Position numbers and translations under genes: made by a program
Shown: positions 19,772 to 29,631 of the stretch, piece by piece
Layout: each line of letters starts with the position of its first letter
Position numbering within the stretch: position 1 is the stretch's first letter
The notes under the pieces: model-generated
Databases searched by the model: none
What the model was told of the DNA's origin: nothing
What the model saw: only the letters and a program-made list of their open reading frames with translations
Source of the DNA: Candidatus Sphingomonas phytovorans
GTDB taxonomy: Bacteria > Pseudomonadota > Alphaproteobacteria > Sphingomonadales > Sphingomonadaceae
Length of the DNA stretch: 64,000 nucleotides
Direction: 5' to 3'
Assembly: GCA_029202385.1 (NCBI GenBank)
Contig: CP119314.1
Location: 1,490,501 to 1,554,500, forward strand

Positions 19772-20542
19772 TTAGCTCCCCAGAAAATCGAGCACGATGA
19801 TGTTGAAGCGATCCGGATCGGTGACGTTGCAGGCATGGCCGCCCCACGGCATCGCGACGCGCGTCACCTCCCCCAGGCGCTCGGCAAGCAACGCCGAACA
19901 GTGTGATGGCACGAGCATGTCGTCTTCCGACATCAGCAGCAGGATGTCGGCGGAGATATCGGACGGCAGTTCGAACGCCCTGGCCGCCGCAATCCGCTTC
20001 TCGAGAATCTCCGCGGTCGGGAAATGGGCAAGTTGGTGCGCGCCCTCCGCATCGAGGCGCGCGACATTCTTCGATATCCAGTTGGCCGGGTAGAGGAAGA
20101 AGGGCTGCGCCCGGACATAAGCTGCCGGCCCGCTCTTGTGCAGCAGTTCGAGCCGAGTCTCGAAGCATCGCGCGAAGTGCGGATCGAGAGTAGCCCAGCC
20201 ATTGACGACGACGATCCTCCCGATCCCCGGGAATATCCGTGCGAGTTCGAGCCCGATCAGTCCGCCCAGCGCATGGCCGACGAAATGCGCCTGCCCGATC
20301 CCCAGTTCCTCGATCAGCGCCAGCACATCGGCTGCCATGGTCGCGACGGTGACGCCGTCGGGCAGCGATCGGTCGCTCCGTCCCGTGCCGCGATGATCGT
20401 AGAGCAGCAGCCGATAGCGCGCACCGAGCACCGCCAGGTTCGGCTCCCAATATGCAGCGGAGCCCCCCATTCCGGGCGAGAGGATGAGTACCTCCCCGTC
20501 CTGGGCGCCATGCCATTCGTACCAGAGCCCGGCTGCCTCCAT
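19772..20542 (-). CDS. rutD: Putative aminoacrylate hydrolase RutD
   Basis: A 256-residue alpha/beta-hydrolase-fold protein thought to speed release of malonic semialdehyde from aminoacrylate. It matches RutD across its length ([51 protein letters not shown]). As in the E. coli protein, the nucleophile elbow reads VGHALGG, with Ala where hydrolases normally carry Ser. The start ATG shares one base with the rutC stop (TGATG); the gene ends 4 bases before rutA. Confidence 0.93.
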   Translation of the reverse strand: MEAAGLWYEWHGAQDGEVLILSPGMGGSAAYWEPNLAVLGARYRLLLYDHRGTGRSDRSLPDGVTVATMAADVLALIEELGIGQAHFVGHALGGLIGLELARIFPGIGRIVVVNGWATLDPHFARCFETRLELLHKSGPAAYVRAQPFFLYPANWISKNVARLDAEGAHQLAHFPTAEILEKRIAAARAFELPSDISADILLLMSEDDMLVPSHCSALLAERLGEVTRVAMPWGGHACNVTDPDRFNIIVLDFLGS

Positions 20543-20925
20543 CAGCCGATATGCGCCACGCTGGCGATTTCGACGAGGCAATCGGGCTTCACCAGATCGC
20601 ATTTGATGCAGTAGCGCGCCGGCTTCGCACCGGGGAAATATTCGGCATAGACCGCGTTGAACGCGGCATAGTCAGCCAGGTCCTTCAGGAAAATGTGGTT
20701 CATCGCTACATCGGCCAGCGTCGCGCCACCCGCCTCGAGCGTGATCCGGATGACGTCGAGCACGTGCCGGGTCTGCGCCGCGACGTCGCCGACATGCAGC
20801 ACCGCCCCGCCCTCGCCCAGCGCCAGCACGCCGGAGACGTAGACGGTGTTTCCGGCCCTGGCACCGGCGGAATAGGGTGCGATCGGGGTCGGGAACTGGG
20901 GCGGATTGATCGGTTCGAACGGCAT
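20542..20925 (-). CDS. rutC: Aminoacrylate peracid reductase / deaminase RutC (RidA family)
   Basis: 127 residues of the RidA/YjgF family, which form trimers that process reactive enamine intermediates. The protein starts MPFEPINPPQFPTPIAPYS, has VYVSGVLALGEGG and AMNHIFLKDL, and ends with KPARYCIKCDLVKPDCLVEI. Position between rutB and rutD identifies it as RutC rather than a generic RidA. The ATG at 20925 lies 4 bases after the rutB stop. Confidence 0.92.
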   Translation of the reverse strand: MPFEPINPPQFPTPIAPYSAGARAGNTVYVSGVLALGEGGAVLHVGDVAAQTRHVLDVIRITLEAGGATLADVAMNHIFLKDLADYAAFNAVYAEYFPGAKPARYCIKCDLVKPDCLVEIASVAHIG

Positions 20926-20929
20926 CGCA

Positions 20930-21658
20930 TTACTCCTTGGGGGCCTGGCCGAAGCTGCCGCAGAAATCGGCGACGGTGGAAACCCAGCCGAAGAATTTCT
21001 CGACATTGTAGACCGTCGCCTGCTGAATGAACTCCGGCCCCAGGTGATGTGTGGCATCCTCAAGCATCACGCCGAAATATTCGAGATGGAAACCGTCGCG
21101 CAGGGTCGATTCCACGCAGACATTGGTCGCGATGCCGACGAACACGATGTTGCGGATCCCCCTCGCGCGGAGCGTGCTGTCGAGTTGCGAATTGAAGAAG
21201 GCCGAATAGCGGGTCTTGTGCAGGCTGATGTCGCCCGGCTGCGGCTTCAGCGCCTCAACCAGTTCATAGTCCCATCCGCCGCGCGCGAGCAGCTTGCCGG
21301 CCAGTTCGGGGCGCTTGCGCATCGTCTTCAGCGCGTTGGACTTGTGCCAGTTGGGCGATCCCGGCCCACCCGCCTCGACATAATCGGGGTCCCAGCCATT
21401 CTGCAGGTAGATCACCTGCACGCCGGCGCGGCGCGCGGTGTCGAGCACGGTGGCGATCTTGCCGATGGTGCCGGCGGCGCCCGAAATGTCGAACCCCGCC
21501 TGATCGACATAGCCCCCCGGAGAGGCATAGGCATTCTGCATGTCGATCACGACAACGGCGGTCTCGCTCGGCGACAGGCGTAGTGCCTCGGGCCGGGCGG
21601 GCAGCGTCACCGCACCCGTCGCACTCCCCACTTCCACCGTCGTGCCCTCGTCCGCCAC
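20930..21658 (-). CDS. rutB: Ureidoacrylate (peracid) amidohydrolase RutB
   Basis: An isochorismatase-fold hydrolase that releases carbamate from ureidoacrylate. With the GTG at 21658, after a GGGAG site, the product is 242 residues and keeps the triad Asp39 ([10 protein letters not shown]), Lys148 ([10 protein letters not shown]) and Cys181 ([11 protein letters not shown]). Longer in-frame extensions upstream lack family similarity and would overlap the divergent gene. It is the first gene of rutB-C-D-A plus the SGNH hydrolase; 128 bases separate it from the divergent gene at 21787 and must hold its promoter. Confidence 0.93.
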   Translation of the reverse strand: MADEGTTVEVGSATGAVTLPARPEALRLSPSETAVVVIDMQNAYASPGGYVDQAGFDISGAAGTIGKIATVLDTARRAGVQVIYLQNGWDPDYVEAGGPGSPNWHKSNALKTMRKRPELAGKLLARGGWDYELVEALKPQPGDISLHKTRYSAFFNSQLDSTLRARGIRNIVFVGIATNVCVESTLRDGFHLEYFGVMLEDATHHLGPEFIQQATVYNVEKFFGWVSTVADFCGSFGQAPKE

Positions 21659-21786
21659 GCGCCAACTCCCTGAAACCAGCCGGGGAACTTGAACCAGTCG
21701 GGCTTCACCCGCAAGCCGGGCTTGTTCACCGCGCCTGCTTTGCCCATGATGCTGGTCGGGTCGCTTTCCAACGAGGGAGCGCACGC

Positions 21787-22458
21787 ATGTTTTCAATGGA
21801 CAATCTGGTTCTGCAGCTGGGCTACGCCCTGCTCGTCGTCGCGCTGCTGGCGCGAACGACCCGGCGAATGCGGATGCTGATCGCGGTTGCGGCGATCGCG
21901 ATGCTGGCCGACGCGATCCTGCGGGCCGATCATGTGGCGGCCGGCCTGATGCTGGTCCTGCTCGCAATCTGGCTCGTCAAGCTTTGGCGAGACCGCCGGA
22001 AGGACAGGAGAATCCGCTTTACCCCGATGGAGGAGGTGATGCGCCGCACCTATCTCCACACGTTGCCGCGCGACGCGGCACGTGAGTTCATCGATCTCGG
22101 CCTGTGGCTGCGCGGCCGGGCCAATGACGTGCTGACAAGCGAGGGCGAGCCAATCGCCAATCTCTACTACCTGGTCAGCGGCGAAGCCCGGGCGACAATC
22201 CAGACGCGGGAGGTCGGCATCTGGCGCACCGGCGATCTGATCGGCGAGGCAACCATTTTGTCCGGTGACGACGCTACCGCCACCGTCACGCTGATTGGCC
22301 CCTGCACCTTCTGGTGCGCCTCGACGCCAACGCTGAGACGTTTCCTCAACGATCATGAGGGGCTGCGCAGCGCAATCGAACGAAGCTTCTCCAATGCCGT
22401 CAAGGACAAGCTGCACACTGTCAATCTCGCCCTTGCGGGGGCCGACCGCCCAGCCTGA
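21787..22458 (+). CDS. Popeye-like membrane protein with a cyclic-nucleotide-binding-type domain
   Basis: 223 residues. The N-terminus has three hydrophobic helices (about residues 4-21, 28-44 and 50-66) ending in a basic [11 protein letters not shown] stop. The rest is a cyclic-nucleotide-binding-type beta roll ([42 protein letters not shown]). Three membrane helices followed by one such domain is the layout of Popeye-domain proteins. The cassette Arg that contacts cAMP phosphate in CRP/PKA is absent, as in Popeye proteins. The ATG at 21787 follows GAGGGAG. It is divergent from rutB. A generic Crp-like domain protein is the alternative. Confidence 0.75.
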   Translation: MFSMDNLVLQLGYALLVVALLARTTRRMRMLIAVAAIAMLADAILRADHVAAGLMLVLLAIWLVKLWRDRRKDRRIRFTPMEEVMRRTYLHTLPRDAAREFIDLGLWLRGRANDVLTSEGEPIANLYYLVSGEARATIQTREVGIWRTGDLIGEATILSGDDATATVTLIGPCTFWCASTPTLRRFLNDHEGLRSAIERSFSNAVKDKLHTVNLALAGADRPA

Positions 22459-22460
22459 CG

Positions 22461-24068
22461 TCAGGCCGCCGCCAGTTTATAGTCCTTGAATCGCGCCCGC
22501 AACGCGGTCTTGAGCAGCTTGCCGGTCGCAGTGTGGGGCAGGTCGTCGACGAAGACGATCTCGTCGGGCAACCACCATTTAGCGACATGGCTGGCCAGAT
22601 GCGCCGTGATCTCGGCCGGGGTCACTGCGCTGCCCGGCTTGCGGACCACCAGCAACAGCGGCCGTTCGTCCCATTTGGGATGATAGATACCGATCGCAGC
22701 GGCTTCGGCCACGCCCGGGCAGCCCATGGCGGCGTTCTCCAGATCGACCGAGCTGATCCATTCGCCGCCGGATTTGATCACGTCCTTCGCTCGATCGGTG
22801 ATCTGCATCGTGCCGTCGGGATGGAGCACGGCCACATCGCCCGTGTCAAACCAGTTGTCGGCGTCCACCGCATCGGCATCGGCCTTGAAGTAACGCTTGA
22901 CCACCCAGGGACCGCGGATCTGGAGGCGGCCCGAACTGAGCCCGTCACGCGGCAGCACGACATCGTCGTCATCCACGACGCGCAGTTCAACGCCGAACGG
23001 AATCTGCCCCTGTTTCGAGACATGATCGAGTTGCTCGGACAGGCTCATCTCGTCCCAATGCGCTGGCGGGAAGCCTGCCGTGCCGATCGGAGAGGTCTCC
23101 GTCATGCCCCAGAGATGCTTCACCGTCACGCCCATGCCCATGATCCGCTCGATCATCGCGCGCGGCGCAGCCGATCCGCCGATCGTGACCTGCTGCAGAT
23201 ATCTCGGCTCCTCGCCCGTCGCGTCCATATGCTGGAACATCGACAGCCAGACAGTCGGGACGCCCGCTGAATGGGTCACCTTCTCCTGGTTCATCAGCCG
23301 GCACAGGACGACGGCATCGTTGACCGCCGAATAGACGAACTTGGCGCCAGACAGCGCCCCGGCAAAGGGCAGGCCCCAGGCGGCGGCGTGGAACATCGGC
23401 ACGATCGGCAGCACCACCGCGCGCGGCGACAGGTTGAACACCCAGGGCGCCACCTCCGCCATGGCGTGGATCATGGTCGAGCGGTGCTGGTAGAGGACGC
23501 CCTTCGGGTTCCCGGTCGTGCCGCTGGTATAGCAAAGCATGCAGGGATCGCGCTCGGGGCCCTCCACCCAGACATAATCGCCGTCTTCCCGCGCGATCAG
23601 CGCCTCGAAGCCGTCGGGCCGCTCCCCCTCTGACTCATCCGGGTCGAACACGACATAATGCTCGATGCTGGTCCATTGCGGCTTGAGCCGGTCGACAAGC
23701 GGCTGGAACACCCTGTCGTAGAAGAGCACGCGGTCGTCCGCATGGTTGGCGATGTAGACGAGCTGTTCGTCGAACAGCCGCGGGTTGATGGTGTGGATCA
23801 CCCCACCCATGCCGATCGCGCCGTACCAGGCAACGAGGTGGCGGCTGTGATTCATCCCCAGGGTGGCAATACGATCGCCGGGCTTGCAGCCCATTTTTTC
23901 AAGAGCTTGTGACAGCTTCCTGGCGTCGCGTGCGATACCGGCCCAGTTGGTTCTGGTCTCCTTGCCATCGGCCCAGACGCTGACGAGTTCCCGGCTGCCA
24001 TGCTCTCGCTCGGCATGCTCGAGCAGCCGCGGCACCCGCAACTCGAAATCCTGCATCCCACCCAACAT
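22461..24068 (-). CDS. Fatty-acyl-CoA ligase (AMP-forming, AlkK/medium- to long-chain type)
   Basis: 535 residues, full length for the acyl-adenylate-forming family: ATP loop [57 protein letters not shown] and the C-terminal catalytic Lys in [12 protein letters not shown]. It should activate fatty acids to acyl-CoA for oxidation, consistent with the ETF-QO in the same window. Chain length cannot be read directly. The ATG at 24068 follows GGGAGAG. Its stop is 3 bases from the convergent Popeye-like gene. Confidence 0.9.
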   Translation of the reverse strand: MLGGMQDFELRVPRLLEHAEREHGSRELVSVWADGKETRTNWAGIARDARKLSQALEKMGCKPGDRIATLGMNHSRHLVAWYGAIGMGGVIHTINPRLFDEQLVYIANHADDRVLFYDRVFQPLVDRLKPQWTSIEHYVVFDPDESEGERPDGFEALIAREDGDYVWVEGPERDPCMLCYTSGTTGNPKGVLYQHRSTMIHAMAEVAPWVFNLSPRAVVLPIVPMFHAAAWGLPFAGALSGAKFVYSAVNDAVVLCRLMNQEKVTHSAGVPTVWLSMFQHMDATGEEPRYLQQVTIGGSAAPRAMIERIMGMGVTVKHLWGMTETSPIGTAGFPPAHWDEMSLSEQLDHVSKQGQIPFGVELRVVDDDDVVLPRDGLSSGRLQIRGPWVVKRYFKADADAVDADNWFDTGDVAVLHPDGTMQITDRAKDVIKSGGEWISSVDLENAAMGCPGVAEAAAIGIYHPKWDERPLLLVVRKPGSAVTPAEITAHLASHVAKWWLPDEIVFVDDLPHTATGKLLKTALRARFKDYKLAAA

Positions 24069-24255
24069 TCAGCTCTCCCGCCTCGTTCTCGTGGCCCTTG
24101 TCGTCCGCTTTGCGCGTGTTTGTACAGCCCTGGCCTGTCTTGACCGGGCAGCTCAGAGGCCTCCGGTCGGCACGACCGTCATTGATATGTCGCGTATCGT
24201 CAAGCCGGACACGGATCGGCAATACATCGCGGCCACGGGAGCCTTTCCTTCCCGG

Positions 24256-27200
24256 TCAGCCGACAAGAGCCAGCTTGGTTTCGGAGGTTTTCAGGACCAC
24301 GTTGCTCACCCCGGGCAGATGTTCGATCCGGGCGGCAAGCTCGCCGTCGAGCAGGAAATCCCGCCCCAGCAGCACGCGTGCCGCCCCGCCGTCAGGAAGC
24401 GCGGCATTGGCCCATACTTCGCCCCGTGCCCCGCGCACTTCAGCCAGCAACGCGCCGAGCGCCGCCATGGCCGCCGGCGTTTCCACCGACAGTTCGACCA
24501 CGAAACGCGCCGTATTGGCGAGCGTCTCGAACGGCTGGATGCGCTTGATGCTCACGCGCGGACTGTCTTCGCCGGGCCGGCGGTCCAGTTCCACCGTGAT
24601 CAACCCGCAGCCGCCATTCCGCGCTGCCTCCTCCAGGTCGGCTGCCACCCCATCGTCGAAGCAGGTGGCGATGAACTGGCCCGAGGGATCGGACAAGGTC
24701 GCCATCATGTACCGCTTGCCCCGGGCCGAGGTCCGCCACCGTGCGTCCTCGACCAGGGCCGCCATCGTCGCCCCGGCGCGCGTGCCGTCATCGGGAATGG
24801 AAAGTTCGCCCAGCGCGGCGTAGCTCCGCGCGCCGTGCATCTTGGCAAGGTGGGAATGACGATCGACCGGATGGGCCGAGAAATAGAAGCCGAAAGCCTC
24901 CTTCTCCTGGTCCATCCGCTGCGCGAGCGTCCAGCGCGCCGACAGCGGCAGCTTGATCGCCGGTTCGACCGCGTCCGCTGTACCGAACAGGCCACCTTGT
25001 CCGCTGGTGCGCATGTCATGGACCCGCGCGGCGGTCGCGAGGATCGTCTCGGCGGTCGCGAAGATACCCGCACGGTTCGGATCGATCGAATCGAACGCCC
25101 CCGCCGCCGCCAGCGTTTCGAGCTGGCGCTTGTTGAGCAGGCGCGGGTCAACGCGGCGGGCAAGCTCGTCAAGCGTGTCGAACGCCCCATTCTCGTCGCG
25201 CTCGGCAACGAGCTTCTCCATCGCGCCCTCGCCCACGCTCTTCAGCGCGGCGAGCGCGTAGCGCACTGCCAGACCGTCCTCGGTGCTCTCGACCGAGAAT
25301 TCGGCCTCGCTACGGCTGATGTCAGGCGGCAGGCAGGCAACGCTCATGCGCCGCATGTCATCAGTGAAGACGCCAAGCTTGTCGGTCAGCGCCATGTCGA
25401 AACACATCGAGGCGGCGTAAAATTCCTCCGCATAGTGCGCCTTCAGCCACGCCGTCTGATAGGCGAGCAGGGCATAGGCGGCGGCGTGCGACTTGTTGAA
25501 GCCGTATCCGGCGAACTTGTCGATCAAGTCGAACAGTTCGTTCGCCTTGCCCGCCGGGATCTTGTTGACCGCAAGGCAGCCCTCGACGAACCCGGCGCGC
25601 TGCGCGTCCATCTCAGCCTTGATCTTCTTGCCCATCGCGCGACGCAGAAGGTCAGCCTGGCCCAGGCTATAGCCGGCCAGGATCTGCGCCGCCTGCATCA
25701 CCTGTTCCTGATAGACGAAGATCCCGTAGGTTTCGGACAGGATTCCTGCGAGCAGGGGATGCGGATAGGTGATCTCCTCGCGCCCGTTCTTGCGGGCGCC
25801 GAAGCTCGGGATATTGTCCATCGGGCCGGGGCGGTAGAGCGAGACGAGCGCGATGATGTCGCCGAAATTGGAGGGGCGCACGGCCGCAAGCGTGCGTCGC
25901 ATGCCTTCCGATTCGAGCTGGAACACGCCGACCGTGTCGCCCTTCTGGAGCAGCTTGTAGACGCCTTCGTCGTCCCATTCGAGGGCATCGAGATCGACGA
26001 CGATGTTGCGGTTCGCGAGCAGGTCGATCGCCTTCTTGAGCACCGAAAGAGTCTTCAGGCCGAGAAAGTCGAACTTCACCAGGCCAGCGCCCTCGACATA
26101 TTTCATGTCGAACTGGGTGACCGGCATATCCGATCGCGGATCGCGGTAGAGCGGGACGAGCTCGGCGAGCGGCCGGTCGCCAATCACCACGCCGGCGGCA
26201 TGGGTCGAGCTATGGCGCGGCAGGCCCTCGAGCTTCATGGCGAGGTCGAGCAGATGCTTCACCCCACCGTCGCTCTTATATTCGGCGAGCAGTTCCGAGA
26301 CGCCGTTCATCGCGCGCTCGAGGGTCCATGGATCGGTCGGATGATTCGGGATGAGCTTGGCGAGCCGATCGACCTGGCCATAGCTCATCTGAAGCACGCG
26401 CCCGGTGTCCTTGAGCACCGCGCGGGCCTTCAGCTTTCCGAAGGTGATGATCTGCGCCACCTGGTCGCGGCCATATTTCTCCTGGACGTAGCGGATCACC
26501 TCGCCACGCCGGGTTTCGCAGAAGTCGATGTCGAAGTCGGGCATCGATACGCGTTCCGGGTTGAGGAAACGTTCGAACAGCAGGCCGAGCTTCATCGGAT
26601 CGAGATCGGTGATGGTCAGCGACCAGGCGACGACCGAACCAGCGCCCGATCCACGGCCCGGCCCGACCGGGATGTCATGGTCCTTCGCCCATTTGATGAA
26701 GTCGGCGACGATCAGGAAATAGCCTGGAAAGCCCATCTGGATGATGACGTCGAGTTCGAATTCCAGCCGCTTGCGGTAAGCGTCGCGCCAGTCCTCTTCT
26801 GCCACCGCCTCCCCGGCGACGACGGGAGCATGCGCCGAAAGCTCCTCGATCCGCTTGAGCCGCTTCTCAAGCCCCTCCCGCGCATCGTGACGCAGCGCCT
26901 CCGCCTCGGCCGCCGGATCGCCGGCAAGGCTGGGCAGGATCGGCTTGCGATATGGGGCCATCACCGCGCAGCGCTGCGCGACGACCAGGGTGTTGGCGAT
27001 CGCCTCGGGCAGGTCCTCGAACAGCAGGCGCATGTCCTTGGCCGGCTTCATCCAAGCGTCGGGAGAACTGCGCGGGCGGTCCTCGCTCGCGATATAGGTC
27101 GAATTGGCGATGCACAGCATCGCGTCATGCGCATTGCCGAAATCCTGGTCGGCATAGCAACAGGGGTTGGTCGCCACGATCGGCAGGTCGCGCGCATAAG

Positions 27201-27777
27201 CGAGGTCGAGCAGCCCGGCCTCCGCCCTGCCCTCGATCTCGTCGAGCCGGCGGACCAGCTCGATATAGAGCCTGTCGCCGAACAGGTGTTGGAGGCGATC
27301 GGCATAGGCCATCGCCCGTTCCGTCTGTCCTTCCGCGATCAACCGGGTCAACCCGCCCTCGCCGCCGGCGGTCAGCGCGATCAGCCCATCGGTCCTGCCT
27401 TCGAGCGTGGCGAAATCGACGTGCGGCGACAATTCGAGCGGCCGATCGAGGTGCGCGCGAGACACGAGCGCGCAGAGATTCTGATAGCCGGTCTCGTCCT
27501 GCGCGTAGAGTGCGATCCAGTCGACCGGCGCTTCGATGCCGTCGGGCATATCCGGTCGCGCGATCCCAAGCATCGTGCCGATGATCGGCTGCACCCCAGA
27601 CGATTTGCAGGCATCCGAATAGGCCATCGCCGCATAAAGGCCGTTGCGGTCAGTCAAGGCCGCGGCAGGAAACCCCAGTTCCTGCACGCGCTTGGCGATC
27701 GCCTTGGGTTCGATCGCGCCATCGAGCATCGTGTAGGACGAAAAGATACGTAGAGGCACGAAAGCTGAATGCGGCAT
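24256..27777 (-). CDS. dnaE: DNA polymerase III subunit alpha
   Basis: The replicative polymerase, 1173 residues. It has an N-terminal PHP domain, the polymerase active site PDFDIDFCETRRGEVIRY with the two catalytic Asp, RGSGAGSVVAW upstream, and C-terminal tau/clamp-binding regions. The N-terminal PHP motif reads LRIFSSYTMLDGA, with Phe where many DnaE proteins have a metal-ligand His, so this domain is probably not catalytic and proofreading would need a separate epsilon subunit. The ATG at 27777 is divergent from the MarR gene; 187 bases separate its stop from the downstream acyl-CoA ligase gene, with nothing recognisable between them. Confidence 0.97.
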   Translation of the reverse strand: MPHSAFVPLRIFSSYTMLDGAIEPKAIAKRVQELGFPAAALTDRNGLYAAMAYSDACKSSGVQPIIGTMLGIARPDMPDGIEAPVDWIALYAQDETGYQNLCALVSRAHLDRPLELSPHVDFATLEGRTDGLIALTAGGEGGLTRLIAEGQTERAMAYADRLQHLFGDRLYIELVRRLDEIEGRAEAGLLDLAYARDLPIVATNPCCYADQDFGNAHDAMLCIANSTYIASEDRPRSSPDAWMKPAKDMRLLFEDLPEAIANTLVVAQRCAVMAPYRKPILPSLAGDPAAEAEALRHDAREGLEKRLKRIEELSAHAPVVAGEAVAEEDWRDAYRKRLEFELDVIIQMGFPGYFLIVADFIKWAKDHDIPVGPGRGSGAGSVVAWSLTITDLDPMKLGLLFERFLNPERVSMPDFDIDFCETRRGEVIRYVQEKYGRDQVAQIITFGKLKARAVLKDTGRVLQMSYGQVDRLAKLIPNHPTDPWTLERAMNGVSELLAEYKSDGGVKHLLDLAMKLEGLPRHSSTHAAGVVIGDRPLAELVPLYRDPRSDMPVTQFDMKYVEGAGLVKFDFLGLKTLSVLKKAIDLLANRNIVVDLDALEWDDEGVYKLLQKGDTVGVFQLESEGMRRTLAAVRPSNFGDIIALVSLYRPGPMDNIPSFGARKNGREEITYPHPLLAGILSETYGIFVYQEQVMQAAQILAGYSLGQADLLRRAMGKKIKAEMDAQRAGFVEGCLAVNKIPAGKANELFDLIDKFAGYGFNKSHAAAYALLAYQTAWLKAHYAEEFYAASMCFDMALTDKLGVFTDDMRRMSVACLPPDISRSEAEFSVESTEDGLAVRYALAALKSVGEGAMEKLVAERDENGAFDTLDELARRVDPRLLNKRQLETLAAAGAFDSIDPNRAGIFATAETILATAARVHDMRTSGQGGLFGTADAVEPAIKLPLSARWTLAQRMDQEKEAFGFYFSAHPVDRHSHLAKMHGARSYAALGELSIPDDGTRAGATMAALVEDARWRTSARGKRYMMATLSDPSGQFIATCFDDGVAADLEEAARNGGCGLITVELDRRPGEDSPRVSIKRIQPFETLANTARFVVELSVETPAAMAALGALLAEVRGARGEVWANAALPDGGAARVLLGRDFLLDGELAARIEHLPGVSNVVLKTSETKLALVG

Positions 27778-27848
27778 TCAACGACTATGGGTGCCCAGGC
27801 CGATTCGGGAAAGCCTTGTGCGCCGGATTAGCTGTGGATTGCGATCCA

Positions 27849-27879
27849 TGTCATGACAATGTAAATGGTTGTCATGACA
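27849..27879 (+). promoter_or_regulatory. Two tandem TGTCATGACA palindromes, likely MarR operator
   Basis: Two identical perfect 10-bp palindromes at 27849-27858 and 27870-27879, 21 bases apart centre to centre (two helical turns, same DNA face). A -10-like TGTAAA lies between them, and the second copy covers the start of the MarR gene. This arrangement fits autorepression. The divergent dnaE start is 72 bases away. Confidence 0.68.
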
Positions 27880-28347
27880 TTAACTATCCACAAAGAAGCC
27901 GATCGCGTCTGTTTTTGGCATGATCGCGTATCGCAAGCGCTGCAAGGCGATCTTGAGCGCCGGTTCGCGGCATTCGGCGTGACGCCGTCGCAATACCGCC
28001 TGCTCGCCGCACTGGCGCGGCATGATGCGAATACCGTCAGGGGCCTTGCTTCCTCCCTGCGGCTCGACGGCGCGGCGGTCACGCGTCTTGCCGACCGGCT
28101 TCAGGCCAAGGGCCTGGTGGTGCGTGCCGCCGATCCGACTGATGGTCGATCAGTGCGGCTCTCGCTCAGCGAAGCGGGTGCCGATCTGGTGCCGCTGCTC
28201 GACGCCGAGGCGAGCGCGCATGAACGCGCCTGGTTCGGATCGCTCAGCTTCGCCGAATTGCGCCAGTACAAGCTCACCCTGGCCAAGCTGCTCCAGCGTG
28301 CGGGTGACGGACCTGATGAGGTCTGGTTGCGACGGGAACTTTATTGA
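27874..28347 (+). CDS. MarR-family transcriptional regulator
   Basis: 157 residues with the MarR winged-helix layout: FGVTPSQYRLLAALAR, recognition helix region LRLDGAAVTRLADRLQAKG, wing LVVRAADPTDGRSVRLSL, and a C-terminal dimer helix. In-frame ATGs exist at 27865 and 27874. The later one is chosen because a -10-like TGTAAA sits at 27860-27865, but neither has a ribosome site, so the mRNA may be near-leaderless. The start overlaps the second operator palindrome. No co-transcribed target is adjacent; the ligand is unknown. Confidence 0.85.
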   Translation: MTLTIHKEADRVCFWHDRVSQALQGDLERRFAAFGVTPSQYRLLAALARHDANTVRGLASSLRLDGAAVTRLADRLQAKGLVVRAADPTDGRSVRLSLSEAGADLVPLLDAEASAHERAWFGSLSFAELRQYKLTLAKLLQRAGDGPDEVWLRRELY

Positions 28348-28388
28348 AGCCGATCCTCCCTGAAGGCCGGCTTCAGCAGAATACCCGT

Positions 28389-28880
28389 TCAGCCCTGATG
28401 CTGAAGCAGCTTCTCGATGTCGGCCTCGATGTCCTCAGGCTTGGTGGTCGGTGCGTAGCGCGCGACCGTCTTGCCGCTGCGATCGACCAGGAACTTGGTG
28501 AAGTTCCACTTGATCGAGGTCGACCCCAACAGGCCTGGCGCGTCCTTCTTCAGCTGCTCGAACAGGGGATCGGCATTCGACCCGTTGACTTCGATCTTGG
28601 CGAAGACCGGGAAGGTGACATCATAGGTCAGCGTGCAGAAACTGGCGATCTCGGCCGCGTCGCCAGGCTCCTGTGCCCCGAACTGGTTGCATGGGAAGCC
28701 GAGCACCTCGAAGCCGCGATCCGCATATTTCCGGTGCAGCGCCTCAAGCCCTTCATATTGCGGCGTGAAACCGCATTTGGAGGCTGTGTTGACGATCAGC
28801 AGCACCTGGCCGGCATAAGCGGAGAGGTCCGCCACGCCACCGTCAGCCGCCTTGACGCTCATTTCAGTGATCGCGGTCAT
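28389..28880 (-). CDS. Glutathione peroxidase family protein (Cys type)
   Basis: 163 residues with the peroxidase tetrad: Cys36 (NTASKCGFTPQY), Gln66 (GFPCNQFGAQEPG), Trp125 and the following Asn (IKWNFTKFLVD). It uses Cys rather than selenocysteine, so it is likely a thioredoxin- or glutathione-dependent reductant of hydroperoxides. Other Cys residues (64, 82) could be resolving. The ATG at 28880 follows GGGGAGAAGG. Function is cytoplasmic; no signal peptide. Confidence 0.93.
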   Translation of the reverse strand: MTAITEMSVKAADGGVADLSAYAGQVLLIVNTASKCGFTPQYEGLEALHRKYADRGFEVLGFPCNQFGAQEPGDAAEIASFCTLTYDVTFPVFAKIEVNGSNADPLFEQLKKDAPGLLGSTSIKWNFTKFLVDRSGKTVARYAPTTKPEDIEADIEKLLQHQG

Positions 28881-28956
28881 GCCCTTCTCCCCTGTTGTCG
28901 CATCAGGAGATAGTCGAGTTCGCCGCGTAGCGCGAGCAACACTCGCACCTGGACGT

Positions 28957-29631
28957 TCAGGCAAGCCGCCCCTCGTGCAGCCGCACCACCCGGTCCATCT
29001 TGAGCGCCATTCGCTCGTTGTGAGTCGCCACCAGCGCCGCCGACCCTTCGCCGCGCACGAGCCGCAGGAATTCGGCAAGCACCACATCCGCGGTCGCTTC
29101 GTCGAGATTGCCCGTCGGCTCGTCCGCCAGCACCAGTGCAGGCTTGTTGGCCAGCGCGCGTGCCACCGCGACCCGCTGCTGCTCGCCGCCCGAAAGCTGG
29201 CTGGGCCGATGCGTCAACCGATGACCGAGCCCGAGCGCGGTCAGCAACGACTGCGCCCGATCATCGGCATCGGCACGGCTGCGATCGCGGATAAGCTGGG
29301 GCAGCACGACATTCTCGGTCGCGTTGAAATCCGGCAGCAGGTGATGGAATTGATAGACGAAGCCGAGATAGTCGCGGCGCACCATCGTCCGGCCATGCGC
29401 GTCGAGTTGCGCCGCTTCTTCCCCGGCAATGCGGATCGATCCGCCGAACCCGCCCTCGAGCAGGCCGACCGCCTGGAGCAGCGTCGACTTGCCCGATCCA
29501 GACGGGCCGAGCAGGGCGACGATCTCCCCCTGCCCAACCGCCAGGTCGACACCGCGCAATACTTCGATCGTCGAGCCGCCCTGGGTGAAGCTGCGTGTCA
29601 GGCCCGAAACAGCGAGAACCGGATTACTCAT
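28957..29631 (-). CDS. lolD: Lipoprotein-releasing ABC transporter ATPase LolD
   Basis: 224-residue ABC ATPase of the LolCDE machine that lifts lipoproteins from the inner membrane for transfer to LolA. Walker [10 protein letters not shown], signature [14 protein letters not shown], Walker [13 protein letters not shown] and the H-loop ATHNER are intact. It overlaps the lolC-type gene by 8 bases, so the two proteins are probably made in fixed ratio. Several window proteins with lipoboxes would be clients. Confidence 0.94.
   Translation of the reverse strand: MSNPVLAVSGLTRSFTQGGSTIEVLRGVDLAVGQGEIVALLGPSGSGKSTLLQAVGLLEGGFGGSIRIAGEEAAQLDAHGRTMVRRDYLGFVYQFHHLLPDFNATENVVLPQLIRDRSRADADDRAQSLLTALGLGHRLTHRPSQLSGGEQQRVAVARALANKPALVLADEPTGNLDEATADVVLAEFLRLVRGEGSAALVATHNERMALKMDRVVRLHEGRLA

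Noticed and set aside
21659..21786. RutR operator in the rutB divergent region
   Set aside because: Only a partial TTGAACCAG half resembles the TTGACCAnnTGGTCAA consensus; the second half is absent.
24181..24225. FNR/CRP-like TTGA...TCAA pair upstream of the acyl-CoA ligase gene
   Set aside because: The half-sites are 14 bases apart rather than 6, so they do not form a CRP/FNR site.
23863..27753. Very long plus-strand open frame (about 1300 codons) opposite dnaE
   Set aside because: It is the mirror of dnaE in GC-rich DNA. Its composition is His/Arg/Gln-rich and has no domain, while dnaE on the minus strand has all catalytic motifs.
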